Positions 34,720-48,977 of a DNA stretch of 64,000 nucleotides are shown here, piece by piece. Origin of the DNA: Panicum virgatum (lineage: Eukaryota > Streptophyta > Magnoliopsida > Poales > Poaceae); contig NC_053143.1 in the NCBI RefSeq assembly GCF_016808335.1, forward strand, positions 3,691,398-3,755,397, given 5' to 3'. Each line of letters begins with the position of its first letter. Within the stretch, counting starts at the first letter, position 1. A program made the position numbers and the translations under genes. The notes beneath the pieces were generated by a model that saw only the letters and a program-made list of their open reading frames with translations, searched no databases and was not told the origin of the DNA.

Positions 34720-37700
34720 TGGTTTGGTGCCTGCTGCCAACTGTAGGATCAAAGAGGATGTGAAGCATGTGTATTTCTTTAGTTGGGTATGCTGTAGATG
34801 CAGCTGAAAAGGCAACAGGAAGCTTGTACCACTTTTTCCAAGAAAGCCAACAAAGGGTGTTATATCTTCTCTATCAATTATAGACAGAATCTATGCAAGC
34901 ATTGCTACGTGTATCTTCATTGAAGTTCTTGGAATAAAGCATTATTTCCCTCAAAACCATCTGATATGGATAATGACGACTACAGATGTGCAAAAATTTT
35001 ATTTTCTTTGTAGATATTCTTTCAAGATTGAAACAAAGTCCTTCAGTTCGCTGTGGAGTCCTCAAGAAAATATGTGACAGATCAATATGTAAATGTTATC
35101 TTTATAGAACATAACACACCTTCAGGGAAGCAGTAAGATTATAGAGCTAAACTATCTGGTATTATTTGGAAATAGAGTTCGCCTCCTACAAGTTGGTATT
35201 ACTTAGCAGAATTTGATCCTTAACCATGTTATCAAATTGTTGTGTGCCATAAAACCGCTGCCATCTGATTTGTTGAGAGCATGTTTCGAGTAACTTAATC
35301 TTATGGCATCTCTACATAGCTGCTTAGACACAAAATTTGCTGCACTGTTGATGTGGAAGCCTTTGAGGTCTGCAGAATATGATGCTTAATCACCTTATCA
35401 AATTTGTATCCATTCTGCACTTTTTAAAGGAAAAAATGAGCTATTCTGGAAAATTTTAGTAGCATCTGATTTCTGGTGATCACATTAAAATACCTTATGT
35501 GAAACAAAAAGGCATCTAGTTGAAATTATTCATGGCAAGTTATGAAGTCTGGCCTTTCTGGAGCTAAATGGGGAAAGTAAGGAATATGATTCTTTGGAAT
35601 TTGGTTTTTGGTGAAACTATCAATTCCATTTGCCATAACTGATTTGATGTTTACTGAAATTGCTGTTATTCTTATCCTCCTGTTTTCTAATATTTCTTTT
35701 TAATTATCTAGGGGATAAAATGTTGCACTGTCCGCATGGAAGCCTTTCAACCCTCAAATGTTCATCTTTGCTGGCTTATTCGTTTAGGCAACCCTCATTT
35801 AGCTGCCTCTTTTTTGTTAAGGAAAAAAAGAAGCTTTGAGTTCAATTCCTGCTAGAATCTTTCATCGAACTGTGATACCAGCCGATTCACAATTATTATC
35901 TGTTTATTCTTTTATTTGGAATGGTATGACAAGTCATTGCTGAAGAGAATAAAGGAACAGAACGCAGTGCCGCCACCACTTCATCATGTAGGGGTGCTGT
36001 CTAGTGCATAGATGTCAATTCAGTTATAAAAAGTTCTTAGGTTCTTCTTGATTGAGGTATTAAAAAATCTTTATAGATTTCCATAAGTGGTGGAGCCAAG
36101 TACAGGTTTGTGCATTCTTCTGTTATGGTCAAATGCCATCATGCCTGCTTGGCAACATGCGCAAGTGGTAGAGGAGTCAAGACAGCTTGGTGACAATTTT
36201 CTGCTCCCAGACAAGGCCATGATATTTGCTTGACACCTAGCTAAGTTAGTGGAATCTCGTAGCTGTTCCAGCCAATGGTAAGTGCATATCAGCTTGGCAA
36301 TATCGGCTGTTCCAGCCATTGGTAAGGCCATGGTTAGCTGCTCCATGGGTAGGAAAATCTCTATTTTCGGGAAATTGGGCCAGTTTAGCGATATCACTTT
36401 AGGGCTTTCTCATCCCTACATCAAATGATTTGCATTGGTTTCTCTCCTTTTTTTTTCTCTCCACTGATTTCAGTGATTTTCAAGTTTCTTTCCAGTGAAG
36501 TTTACTATTCTGTGGATAAAGATTGGTCAGTTGCCAGAGTTCTATCGGAGCAAAACAGACGGCTACCAATAATTGGTATGCAGCTGCTTTTGTACCCTGC
36601 GTATCTTTTGGTCGGTATACTGAATGGTGAGTGGTGACTAGTGTCTATGGCATCTTGACAAGTTTCAGTTACATCAAAATCTTCAGTAGTTACTCTCGAA
36701 CCTATACTAAAACAATAATAAAAGTCCAAGGTTGCTTTATCAATGTTCAGCTTCATTAGCAAGTTCCATTTATACATCTCTTCAACAAAATCCTAATAAT
36801 AACCATCGTTCACCTCCATGCAGATGGCGATGTTTCTAGGTTATTGTCATAACCTGTTATTGGACACCTCTGATGTTTTAAGCCCCTCGGCAAAAAGGAG
36901 CCGTCCACTAATCCTTTGTCCTAGAATATGTAGAGTGGTAAGTAACCAACCTGAATGACGGGAGGATCATTGTGGGCCAATGCCAGGAGGCAATTAGATA
37001 ATCAGATCATGACATGAAGACTTTTGAAGGAAGAGGCCATGCTGCAACGGATCTCCATGGATCATGTCGCCCCTTGATTGAGTACAGTCATTATCCAATC
37101 ACACAAGATAAAAACTCAAAAGTTGTGATTGTGGGTGTTGACAGTGTTCAAGTTCATGCGGATTTGGTTCATGGATTGGGCAGTCAACGGCACGAGATTT
37201 GGAGAGATTCATTTTTAATCCCACATGCAGCAACCCCAAATCACAACAATTGCAAGAAAGCTCTTAAGCTCATATCCATCCTGCAAGGACTGGGGGGCAT
37301 TTCATGCATGGACTTTTTTTTTGCTACTGCTGCGTTATTTGAATTAACCTGACAAATGTGGAAATATTTTAAAAATATAACCTGAAAACAGCCGAAGTTA
37401 AATTCGTTTATCTTGGCGTGCACTTTTGTTCGGGTCTTGTGCACATGTAAATCATCAAATGTGTAATGTGTTGTCTTTCTGTATCACCGTGTATGTGCTT
37501 CAGAACAGTGAAGAGAAAGGCCAAAGGGTAAAATTTGTCTACCTTGTTTTGTGAATTGTAATTGAGCTCGTGTGTACAGACTGCAGTGTTATTGTGGGAA
37601 CGCGGCGACCTAATTCTCATCAGCCATCTATTTTATTTTTCTCTTACAAGAGAAACCAAATTGTACAATATTTGTTAAGCAACGTTTATTGAACCAAACC

Positions 37701-38817
37701 ATATCAATAATACTGGTGTACTTGAGTTGTATACTGACCCATGATAACGTGCGAGCATGCTCTCTTCTTGTTTCTACGGACACAATCATCCTGTACTGAA
37801 ATCCACAGGACTGGGCTCTGATCTGGGATCCATTCGCGTGATGCCAACGAATTCGTGATCTGGGACCCATGATTGTGGTTTCTCTATCGATGTGCGCACC
37901 GAAATGCCACCAGTTTCTGGAGCCTCTTGAGTCATCTACCTTTGGCATCTAGGATGTGTGACTCTTCTCTTTGGAGGTTCAACTCTTTGGTACAACATTT
38001 TTGGCAACATCATAGATTCTTTCCTCATTTCCTGTACCCACTTGCATTCAAGCAAAAACTCTGCGCGACAGTACTACACGGCCATCAAGCGGAGATCACT
38101 AGTGCAGTCTGAAGTGTAGATTGCGGCTCTGATGGTCACCAGATACCAAGAGCACGCCTCTGAATAATCCACTGAGCTAAGCACCTTGTGATGTCTGATC
38201 TGCTGACAGTTTTCTCGATCGGCACCAACGATGACTAGGCCGGTGTACTGCAACAGCATTCACAGATCTTATCTCTTATTCACAGCAGTGATCTACTGAC
38301 TGCTGGTACCCCTCACAGTTGCAAACCCTGCACAGAGCACATAAGCAGCAACACAGGAGTAAAAAACTGACAGTCAGTAGCCATGATGCGCCGCTGGGTT
38401 GGGTTGGGTGGGGGTGGGGGTGGGGGTGTAAATCCTGAATCAGGTCACACTCAAATTCATGTAGTGAAATGCAATGTACAATTGTCATATCATCAAAGTG
38501 GGAAGAACCAGAATGTTTGCTTCACTTGTGTGCATCATGTGGGATGTGAAATGTACTTGCCATAAATTAGCAATGCGTATTCCAGGGTTTATGTTGATTA
38601 AAAAAGAAAGTAGGTGGTACACAATCTGGCTGTCATTCATTACATTTTAGAGAGCCACCCTTTGCAAAATCAACTTGCTGTGAGACGACGACGCTTCATC
38701 TTTCGATTTTTCGGAGGTGAAAACACATCCATCCTTGTTGGGAGGCCAACAACATGGCAAAAAAAAAAAAAAAAACTCTACCGCCCCAAGTCTTGCTGCC
38801 TGGGTTAGCTTGCTATT
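34720..38817. other. Long intergenic region upstream of RCN
   Basis: I recognise no gene. The stretch is AT-rich and should contain RCN upstream control sequence. The longest suggestive frame (36071-36397, minus) has repeated words but matches no family. A G-rich run lies at 38396-38426 and an A-run at 38759-38775. Confidence 0.4.
38396..38426 (+). repeat. G-rich run with quadruplex potential
   Basis: Six G-runs of three to five bases separated by one or two T. The pattern meets the usual four-run rule for a DNA G-quadruplex. It lies about 400 bp downstream of the COQ5 stop codon. Confidence 0.6.
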
Positions 38818-41308
<2,491 letters not shown>

Positions 41309-41467
41309 TCTGATCCCCTTGTTTAGAGACGGGCGGGGCGGCAGCGGAGAGGGCTGGCGCCTGGCGGTGGCGGCGGCGGCGGCGGCGAGTCGTCTCCTCT
41401 GCCGACGGCGAGTTCCGAGATGGACGGAATAGAACGAGACACGACGATGAGGAATTTTCTGACTTGT

Positions 41468-41525
41468 GTGGGCTGGGCCGATGGATGGATAATTGGGCCG
41501 TAGGCCCATAGTTCTATGGGCTTTG
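41468..41525 (-). promoter_or_regulatory. COQ5 promoter with clustered site II-like motifs
   Basis: The words GGGCTGGGCC, TTGGGCC, AGGCCCA and ATGGGC occur within 60 bp, about 160-215 bp upstream of the start codon. TGGGCY (site II) elements are known to be enriched in promoters of plant nuclear genes for mitochondrial proteins, where TCP factors bind. Confidence 0.55.
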
Positions 41526-42295
41526 GCCTTGGGATTTAAGCAGATCGACAGCAGAAGCCTCTTCTTTTTTTTTTCTTTTTTTTTGGTGATCGGTGTTTCC
41601 AAAATTCCAACCTTCCACCGTCACCGGAAGATTCCAAAACCAGGAACTATGGCATTCATATATTCCTGGTTGAATTCATGTTTGAATTCAGACCATGTTT
41701 GAATTCATATAGAGATTTTTTGGTGATCTGGTCTAATATAGTTCTTCATATATTAGACTGTCACTGCACCAGAAATTCAGAAGACCATTCATATATTCAG
41801 ACCATGTTTGAATTCATGTACGAATCGTGTCACTTTGAAGATCATTCACATGCTGCATCTGTGTAGGAGCACGGTTCTAGTCTATTTCGAGAACATTTGC
41901 AAGGAGACGTGCAATTACCAATTGCTGCACCTTTCCTATACATGTAGCCTACCAGTCTGCTCGACCTTGTTTTCCACTGTGGGGTATTCCCCGAATTTCA
42001 TTACCAAAAGGCAACGAAATTACAGAAGTTCAAGAGTTATCAGGTCTAGGACAGAAAAGAATCTACCATCTAGATTGGTGGAGAATTGCATTAGTGCCTT
42101 ACTGCCTTGTACCATCTCTTCACCAATCTGAATACAGAAACAGGTGATGTTGTAACGGACAGCCAGAATTCAGAAGCAAGAAATCAACCTTGGAATCATG
42201 CCTACAATAATTAGAGACGATGGAAATCGAAGTACATTCAAATCCGAAACATCCTTTCAAGATGCGGAAGACGAATGGTATCTCCGCAGCTGATA
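41526..42295. other. Intergenic stretch upstream of COQ5
   Basis: No gene is recognised. The segment 41640-41870 repeats the word TTTGAATTCA several times and ACCATGTTTGAATTCAT twice, which points to local short duplications. Confidence 0.4.
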
Positions 42296-43771
42296 CTATC
42301 CCATTGCAGAAATCGACGCTGCTTTCGCATCAAGTTGCCCCTGTAGGAGGCCAAGCGGGTCGAGAAAGGCGCCAGGCGCAAGGGGCATCACCAGGTGGAG
42401 GCTGGCAATGGCCGCGGCAACACAGCAAGCAGTGATGTTGGCAGCATCTATCTGATCTGCTCACGTGCGCACTCAGCGGATACGGTCGCCTTCTCGCTCA
42501 CCTTGAATCAACGTCCATGGGTTGATCTGGATGCCGGCCTTCCTGACTGACACGTCGTTGTGGTCGCTCTCGATCCTGGTCGACCGCTTCAGAGCACTCT
42601 ATCATGTTTTCAAACAAGTTTTGTTATTAAAAATATCACAGATTGGTGCCAGTAAAGTAATAATAATGCTGCACTTAATGAATACTTTGTTAACTTCATC
42701 TTTTCTGCAAAGGACCCTTGACAGGAAAGACGGCTTCTCTGGTAGGTTAAACTCGATGCACTCATCAGAATCAGTCTTCCAATAGGTCAAGTGCTGCTCC
42801 TGCTACTCTCATTGCAAGATGTAGATGTAGTTGAAGGTCCTCATTCCCTGCAGCCATTGAAAAGTGATTTACCCGCCATTTAATTTCTTATTAGAAGGAA
42901 ATTGCTCTATTTCATAAGCAAAAGATAATTGATAGTTGACACTACACAGAATCACAAATAATGAACTACTGACATGGATACCACCCTACTGCTGAAAGTT
43001 AAACCAGTAATACAAGGAATACACACCGTGCCGATTATCAACTACTGATGGTCTTCCTTCCCAGCTGAAGTATCCTGGCAGGCCTTCAAGAAACTGATTG
43101 TGCAAGAGCACAGCACCCTCTAGATTGCACGCAACATACCATCCTTGCTTTTACCTGTGGATGATCCAGAGGTGGCTCTCTTCTTCTGCAGCAGCCATGC
43201 GCCACCCAGAAATATTTAGCAAGCATGATATGGAGGTCCTTCAGAAGATGATAAGAATGCCAAGAACTATGGAGGTAAATCACAGCCTCAGATATAGATG
43301 CAGAGGAAAGATTGCATTGCATGAAATACTACTTCACAGACAAATTTAATTAAAGATGTAATACAAGCACTAGCTTCCTGTGTATTCAGGCCATAGAGAC
43401 AGTAATATATTAGTCTGTTTACATGAAAATAACAGGAAGAAAAATTACCAAAAGAAACGTGTGTACTCAAGGTTGAACTAAAGCAATGTCATAAAAATAC
43501 TCTACCTTTTCTATGATATATTGGCTACTTCATGTTTCAGAATAAATCAAGGGAGCAACGGATCTACAAATCAATCCATCTCGATTAGAAGTTGGCCGTT
43601 TCCTCAAAATGGAGGTTCTGTATACTGTATAAATTTGGCAAGGATACGAAGGTAGGCTAGTGCTTGTTGAACCGCAGAGACATTTCCATGAAGCTTCCAT
43701 GGATCTAGTATCATGTTCTTCCAGAAGGTGCACATATGTTCATGCTGGCAGATTGGTGGACCAACTGAATT
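42296..43771 (-). pseudogene. Unrecognised multi-exon coding sequence, partly decayed
   Basis: Minus-strand segments have coding character and splice logic, but I cannot name the family. 43604-43771 follows a TTTAG acceptor and contains MCTFWKNMILDPWKLHGNVS, then an Ala/Leu-rich helix-like run. 43022-43144 contains FLEGLPGYFSWEGRPSVVDN. 42771-42847 follows CTGCAG and contains LQLHLHLAMRVAGAALDLLE, then hits stops. 42502-42598 contains RIESDHNDVSVRKAGIQINP and ends at a GTGAGC donor. 42296-42456 joins it in frame across GT-AG and ends in a stop, giving an 85-codon C-terminal piece. Stops between some segments suggest decay, or exon limits that I have misjudged. No transposase or known domain is seen. 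Confidence 0.4.
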
Positions 43772-45225
43772 CTAAACACTCTTGGATAGGAGAAGAGCCC
43801 TCAACTATGTGACAGTTCACAGTAGATCCATTTTCAAAATGCTGAGAATTGCAGCTGCGAGCTACTATTTAGTTTACCATTTTTTCCAGAAGTTGTATGC
43901 CAACAACAGCAAGACTGGTCTAAAGAAAATAATTACAACAGTATGTGGGACCTTGGTACTTGTCCCTTGGTCCAAAATTGATGTAAATTCTAGAGAGCAT
44001 GCAGTCAAACAATCAAACCTTTGATGGAACATCAACCGCGTCATCATCAAATGATCAAAATTACACTAATGTCATTAAAATTCATTAGTTTTAGAGCATA
44101 CGCTTAAGAAAAGTATTGGTCAGTGTTGTGCATTGGAGACTGTATCAGTGACCTGAATGACAGGTGAATCAGACAAGAGGTAGTAGTGTCCCTTGGATGT
44201 TCACGAGTCTAAAATAAAGTGAACATAGTAAAAAAAAATGCCACCTTATGCTATGCATATGATACCAATAAGTAAGCAATCAAAAGGGAAACTAATTCTA
44301 GTAATCAACAATAGTAGATTAGTAGGTGATGAAAAGCTTCAAGTCCATGAGTATTGAAGTTTCTTAACTTTTCTTAGAAGATACAAGGTGACAAGATTAA
44401 TCTATACTTGACAAGTCCATACCTCATTTGTACTGTTAATCTATAATGACCACAGAAAAAGAAAAGTTTACGACTGATTGTTACAAATCAAATAACTGAA
44501 ACTGCATTCGACAGTAGCATACCTAATTATGCTAGGTATTAGTAAAACCTATATGAAGTATTAACTCGTCCATGTTATCACAACTAATTTACATACAGGC
44601 CATATTCTTTCACCTCTATTTGGTTAATTACTAACCAAGTACCATAAAGTACATAAATTCAGAAAATATTGGAAGTATGCCACACAGTGCAAATGGAGTT
44701 CAGAAATTAGAATGCAAATAAGTGAAACAAAAAAATGCTTATGTGAGCTAACAAATTAGAGAGTCTTTTCATGCAAATTTTGCCAAAATTCAGTAACAGT
44801 GCACACAGCTAAAATTAATAGATAACATTCTCATTAATTGATGCAAAGAATGAGAACACAGTTCTATATCTGACGGGTCAATTTCATATGACTTATGCCT
44901 ATGGCAAAATTGATAGTGATACAAGAATTATTCATTACAAAAATTCTTGGTATGTTCTTACCAAGACAAATCCTATGTATAACTGAAGAAAGCTAAGTCA
45001 CGAAAAGGCCCACAGCCATTTACTATTTGAGATAGTTGGCATCCGGAATTCATGGATAGGTTTCCATTACACCTTATCAAAACTTCAAAAGAAAATAACA
45101 AATGGGACAGAATCGTATAATGAGACTATGAAAGGTATTTAGAAACTGGAGCATATTCCTACCACGCAGTTTCCAATAGCAAAAGTATATAATGCCAAGG
45201 AATGAATGCTGACAAGGTTTAAGAG
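43772..45225. other. AT-rich intergenic stretch
   Basis: I see no gene, terminal repeats or tandem repeats. It may include lost introns of the unrecognised gene just downstream on the minus strand. Confidence 0.35.
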
Positions 45226-45343
45226 CAAGAGGAAGACTTGTTTCTGCTCAAATATTTGCTTTTCTTCTTTCTAACAGAACTGCCCCCAACTCCATCAACA
45301 ATCTCTTGAGCAGCAAGTGGAAGACCTCCTTGTGCTTAACTAG

Positions 45344-45452
45344 TCATTTGGAAAGCACCCAGCGACTTAACTCAGAGAAGATTGTCTCAAACTCTCTTTT
45401 CCTTTTCCCTTCTGAAAGGTATTGCCCACAAACCCCATCTATCATGTCTGGA
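45344..45452 (-). other. Possible extra 3' exon downstream of the PPR gene
   Basis: On the minus strand a long pyrimidine tract ends in CACTCCAG (acceptor at about 45453). An open stretch follows, with MIDGVCGQYLSEGKRKREFE, ending ELSRWVLSK and a stop at 45344. A second coding-like stretch in another frame (about 45230-45340) contains AAQEIVDGV and KKKSKYLSRNK. It could be an alternative last exon of the PPR gene, or a relic of another gene. Confidence 0.35.
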
Positions 45453-45598
45453 GTGAAGAAAAAGCAAATAAAGCTTGAAGAAATGAGCAAGCTAGATAAC
45501 GAACCACAGATGAAGAGAATAATGCATAGGGGAGGAAGTGCTTACAAGGACATATCCGTGAAGCAAGGACAATAGGTCAATCTTTCAGGGAGACCAAT

Positions 45599-47758
45599 CT
45601 ATTCACTCAAAACAATATTCTCCAAGTACTCAATTGTGCGGTGCATGCGGCCTTCATCAAATCCTTTAAACAAGGCATTATGTGTGCAATGATCTGGACT
45701 AATACCATTCTGATGCATCTCAAAATACAACCTCATTGCATCTTCCCATTTGCCTTCTCTACAGTTCCCATCTATCAACAACGTATATGTATATTTGTTT
45801 GGCATTAATCCCCTTTGCAGCATCTCATGGAAATGACGATAAGCCAGTTGAGTTCTGCCTGTCCTGCATAGTCCATGTATGAGCACATTATATGTTATTT
45901 CATTAGGCTCAACTCCTTCCTCCAGCATCTGTCGAAACCAACCATATGCTGAGTAAAGGTTTCCTCTTCTACAGTATGCGTGAATTAAAACAGTGTAGGT
46001 TACAGCTGAGGGTTTCAAACGATCTGAGATCATGTTATCAAGAAGTTCTGTTGCTTCGCTTAGGAGTCCTCTTTCACAATGCGCATGAATCAAGCAGGTA
46101 TATGTGATACAATCAGGCTGTAAACCATCATTGACCATCTTTATCCTCAGATCTATGGCATCTTTCAGGTTACCAGTCTTGCACACTCCATCAATAAGAA
46201 TATTGTATGTGACTGTATCAGGATATACTCCTTCCAACACCATCACCTCCTTCAACTGGAAAGCCTTGTAAGTAGCCCCTAGGGTCAGCTCTGCGCAAAT
46301 CCTTGTATTATAGGCAAAGCAGTCTGGCTGCAAACCTTTGCTCAGCATCTCATCAAAGAACTCTCTTGCCATAGCAAGGCTCCTCACCTTGCATGAACCA
46401 TTCATGAGAATTGTATATGTACAAACATCTGGCATACAGCCCTGCTCTACCATTTCCTCTTTCAATCTCCTAGCTTCTTCTAAATCACCTAATCTACAAT
46501 AACCATCCATAAGAATGTTATATTTCAAAACTGTTGGTTCCAGCCCTGCACGTCTCAAATCACCAAGCAACCAAAATGCCTCCTTCGAATAGCCTGCCTT
46601 ACAATAACCCTTTATCAACAAATTGTATGTGATCAAGTCTGGCACTAAGCCCATCGCTCTCATTTCCACAAACTTCAGCTGCGCAGCCTCTACCTGCCCA
46701 ATTTTAAGCAGCCCATGAATAATAGCATTGTATGTGACCACCGTAGGCATAATGCCCTCATTCTCCATCTCCAATTGCAAAGCTTCAACCTTTTGCATAA
46801 AACCCCTTTCAAGCAATGCTGTGATAAGTGGGTTGTAAGTAAAGGATGAAGCTTTCTTGGACAACCGCATTCTGTCAACCAGCCTTGCTGCCTTCTCCAG
46901 TTCACCTTCCCTGGTCAGCCAACTAATCATCACATTATATGTGACATCATTCAGCAAGCTATCACCCCCCTGCATCTCCATCTCCTTCAGAAGCATGGTA
47001 GCCTTGTCCTTCCTTCCCTCCTTCAAGAAAGAATCCAGCAAAGTATTGTAGGTCACAATGCTTGGCTGAATCCCAAGGTGGAGCATCTCTGCATACACAG
47101 CACTAACGTCGTCCCACCTGGCCGCATCACGAAGCACACGCAGCACACGGTTGCAGTCCTCAACATCAGGGGCCACGCCGTGGCACGCCATCTCGCGGAA
47201 GGCAGCAAGGCACAACGTCGAACAGGTAGTGGGCGCGGGGTCCTGAGCTCCACATTGGGCTGGGAACTTGGTGGACAATCGTAAGAGGAGGCTGAGCAGG
47301 GACCGGTTGGAAGGAGAGTGTGGAGCGGACAGGAGAAGGGACAGGAGGGGGAGGAGGAGGCCGAGGTGCAGGGCGCGGAGGGAGACGGGGTAGGCGGCCC
47401 GGAGGTGGTTGGCTTGGGCGAGCGGGCCGAGGACGTCGGCGAACGCGGAGGCGGTGCGCGGGAAGCCCCGCGGGGTGGCCTCGGCCCACCGGAAGAGCTG
47501 GCGCGCGAGGCCTGGGAGGCCGCGGAGCGCGGAGCGGACGTCGCCCGCGGCGAGCACCAGGCGGAGAGGCTCCGGCGGTGGGGGGTCAGAGGCGAGGAGC
47601 GCGGCGAACGGGTTCTCCTCGGCCAGAGGCGGAGGCGGCGGGACCAGCGCCGGCAGGGAGGAGAACAAGAAGCGGCCGGGGAAAGCTGCGACTGCGGCGG
47701 CGGCGGCGGCGGCGGCTACTGGAGCTTGTGATTTGCAGTGCGGGATGTTGAATAGCAT
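45599..47758 (-). CDS. P-class pentatricopeptide repeat (PPR) protein
   Basis: Intronless frame of 719 aa on the minus strand. The N-terminal 1-30 or so is Ala-rich with few acids, like an organelle targeting peptide; mitochondrion or plastid cannot be settled. About fourteen 35-residue PPR motifs run from about 200 to 690, recognisable by VTYN-type starts and GLxPD-type ends, for example VTYNTLLDSF and VTYNILIDGV. No E, DYW or SMR domain follows, so it is P-class: an RNA-binding protein for stability, splicing or translation of an organelle transcript. By the 5/35 code the motif pairs are roughly NS, ND, NS, NT, ND, NT, ND, TD, ND, ND, TS, TN, NN, TD. The frame is undamaged. Nothing suggests membership of an Rf (fertility restorer) cluster; it stands alone. 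Confidence 0.95.
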   Translation of the reverse strand: MLFNIPHCKSQAPVAAAAAAAAVAAFPGRFLFSSLPALVPPPPPLAEENPFAALLASDPPPPEPLRLVLAAGDVRSALRGLPGLARQLFRWAEATPRGFPRTASAFADVLGPLAQANHLRAAYPVSLRALHLGLLLPLLSLLLSAPHSPSNRSLLSLLLRLSTKFPAQCGAQDPAPTTCSTLCLAAFREMACHGVAPDVEDCNRVLRVLRDAARWDDVSAVYAEMLHLGIQPSIVTYNTLLDSFLKEGRKDKATMLLKEMEMQGGDSLLNDVTYNVMISWLTREGELEKAARLVDRMRLSKKASSFTYNPLITALLERGFMQKVEALQLEMENEGIMPTVVTYNAIIHGLLKIGQVEAAQLKFVEMRAMGLVPDLITYNLLIKGYCKAGYSKEAFWLLGDLRRAGLEPTVLKYNILMDGYCRLGDLEEARRLKEEMVEQGCMPDVCTYTILMNGSCKVRSLAMAREFFDEMLSKGLQPDCFAYNTRICAELTLGATYKAFQLKEVMVLEGVYPDTVTYNILIDGVCKTGNLKDAIDLRIKMVNDGLQPDCITYTCLIHAHCERGLLSEATELLDNMISDRLKPSAVTYTVLIHAYCRRGNLYSAYGWFRQMLEEGVEPNEITYNVLIHGLCRTGRTQLAYRHFHEMLQRGLMPNKYTYTLLIDGNCREGKWEDAMRLYFEMHQNGISPDHCTHNALFKGFDEGRMHRTIEYLENIVLSE

Positions 47759-48977
47759 GGATTAAAGCTCTAGTCCCGCCCGGCGACGCCCCGCCATGAA
47801 TGACGACGCGGCGGCGGCGGCGGCGAGAAGGAACCTGCGCCAATGGCGGCGGCGCATCCACCAGATGCCGGCGGCCGTATGGGGTCGAGGGCGCGCGCCC
47901 GCCCCAGGCGGCGGCCCCCGACCTGGAGTCGAGGGCGGGCGGAGAGGGCTACCGAGATGCCCAGGAAGCCACGGCGTAGCCGGCAGTTGAGCGTCGGGGG
48001 CAGGGGCGGCGGCGGCTGGTAAGAGAGAAGGCGCCGCGGGGGTGGAGAGGGAGGGGATCGGAGGAAACGAAGGCCACGTTCACGACCCACGAGAGGCCAC
48101 CTCTGCCGGAGCCGCCGATACAGGTGATCGCAGAGACCTGCACCGTCGATTCTGCATCCAGATTCGTGTGCGAATCTTGCCAAGCTTCATCACACTACTA
48201 CTGGTCAGCGAGCGCCACTGAACATCTGGATTCTGAAACCCTGTCCAAATTCCACATCTGGATTCTGAAACCCTGGTCCAAATTCCACATCTGGATTCTG
48301 AAACCCTGATCCAAATTCCACAACTCTCAGATGAATCTAGGGTTCGGAAAGGATGATGTACAAATAGAGTTAACCCAAATCGAAGATCATCATCGATCCT
48401 GGCATTGTTGTTGTGCATTGAGGAAATTACATGAGAAGAAATCGAGGTTTTATCTGTATCGATCACAAGTCAAGGTTTTGCCAATGTTAGATGCACAGCC
48501 GAAGAACAGAACATTCATGCTTAATCCAGTTTCTCCAACGGTCAGCACAAATGCAATTCTTTCAATAGCGACCGCAATTGGTTGCACTAAACACATCAGA
48601 TAGGAAGCAGGAACCAAAGCTTGTCCCTGTAATTTGGCAATGCTCCATTATTCCATCACAGCACACATCATAGCCGAGTACTTTACATTCCAATGTTACC
48701 CATCACAATCAGAATCGAATGGGATAACAGCCACTGAAACCTAAGCCTGAAGCTCCCAGCTGTTTGACTACAAAGTATCCAACTGATTTGATACCCAAAT
48801 CCATTGCCATCTTCTAACTATCTAAGTATTAATATAGACGCATTTTGGGAACAGAGGAACCACATTTTGTTTGCTACAAGGGGGATTTCATGTGCAAGGC
48901 ACTTCAAGAAAAGAAACACAAGGCAGAGTTCATAGCTTTCTGATTTGAAGTCCTTGGAAGGCTGGACAACATAACGA
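47759..48977. other. PPR leader/promoter side and ACR11 3' flank
   Basis: The first 350 bases are very GC-rich and should be the PPR leader and promoter on the minus strand. The 48.2-48.3 kb stretch is a tandem repeat. The last 300-400 bases should hold the ACR11 3' UTR. No other gene is supported. Confidence 0.4.
48222..48319 (+). repeat. Tandem repeat, three units of 32-33 bp
   Basis: The unit begins ACATCTGGATTCTGAAACCC and ends CCAAATTCC. Units start at 48222, 48254 and 48287, and differ by one inserted base. It lies about 470 bp upstream of the PPR start codon. Confidence 0.9.

Noticed and set aside
47318..48183. Arg/Gly-rich frames on both strands around the PPR start
   Set aside because: Shadows of the GC-rich PPR N-terminus and leader; no homology seen.
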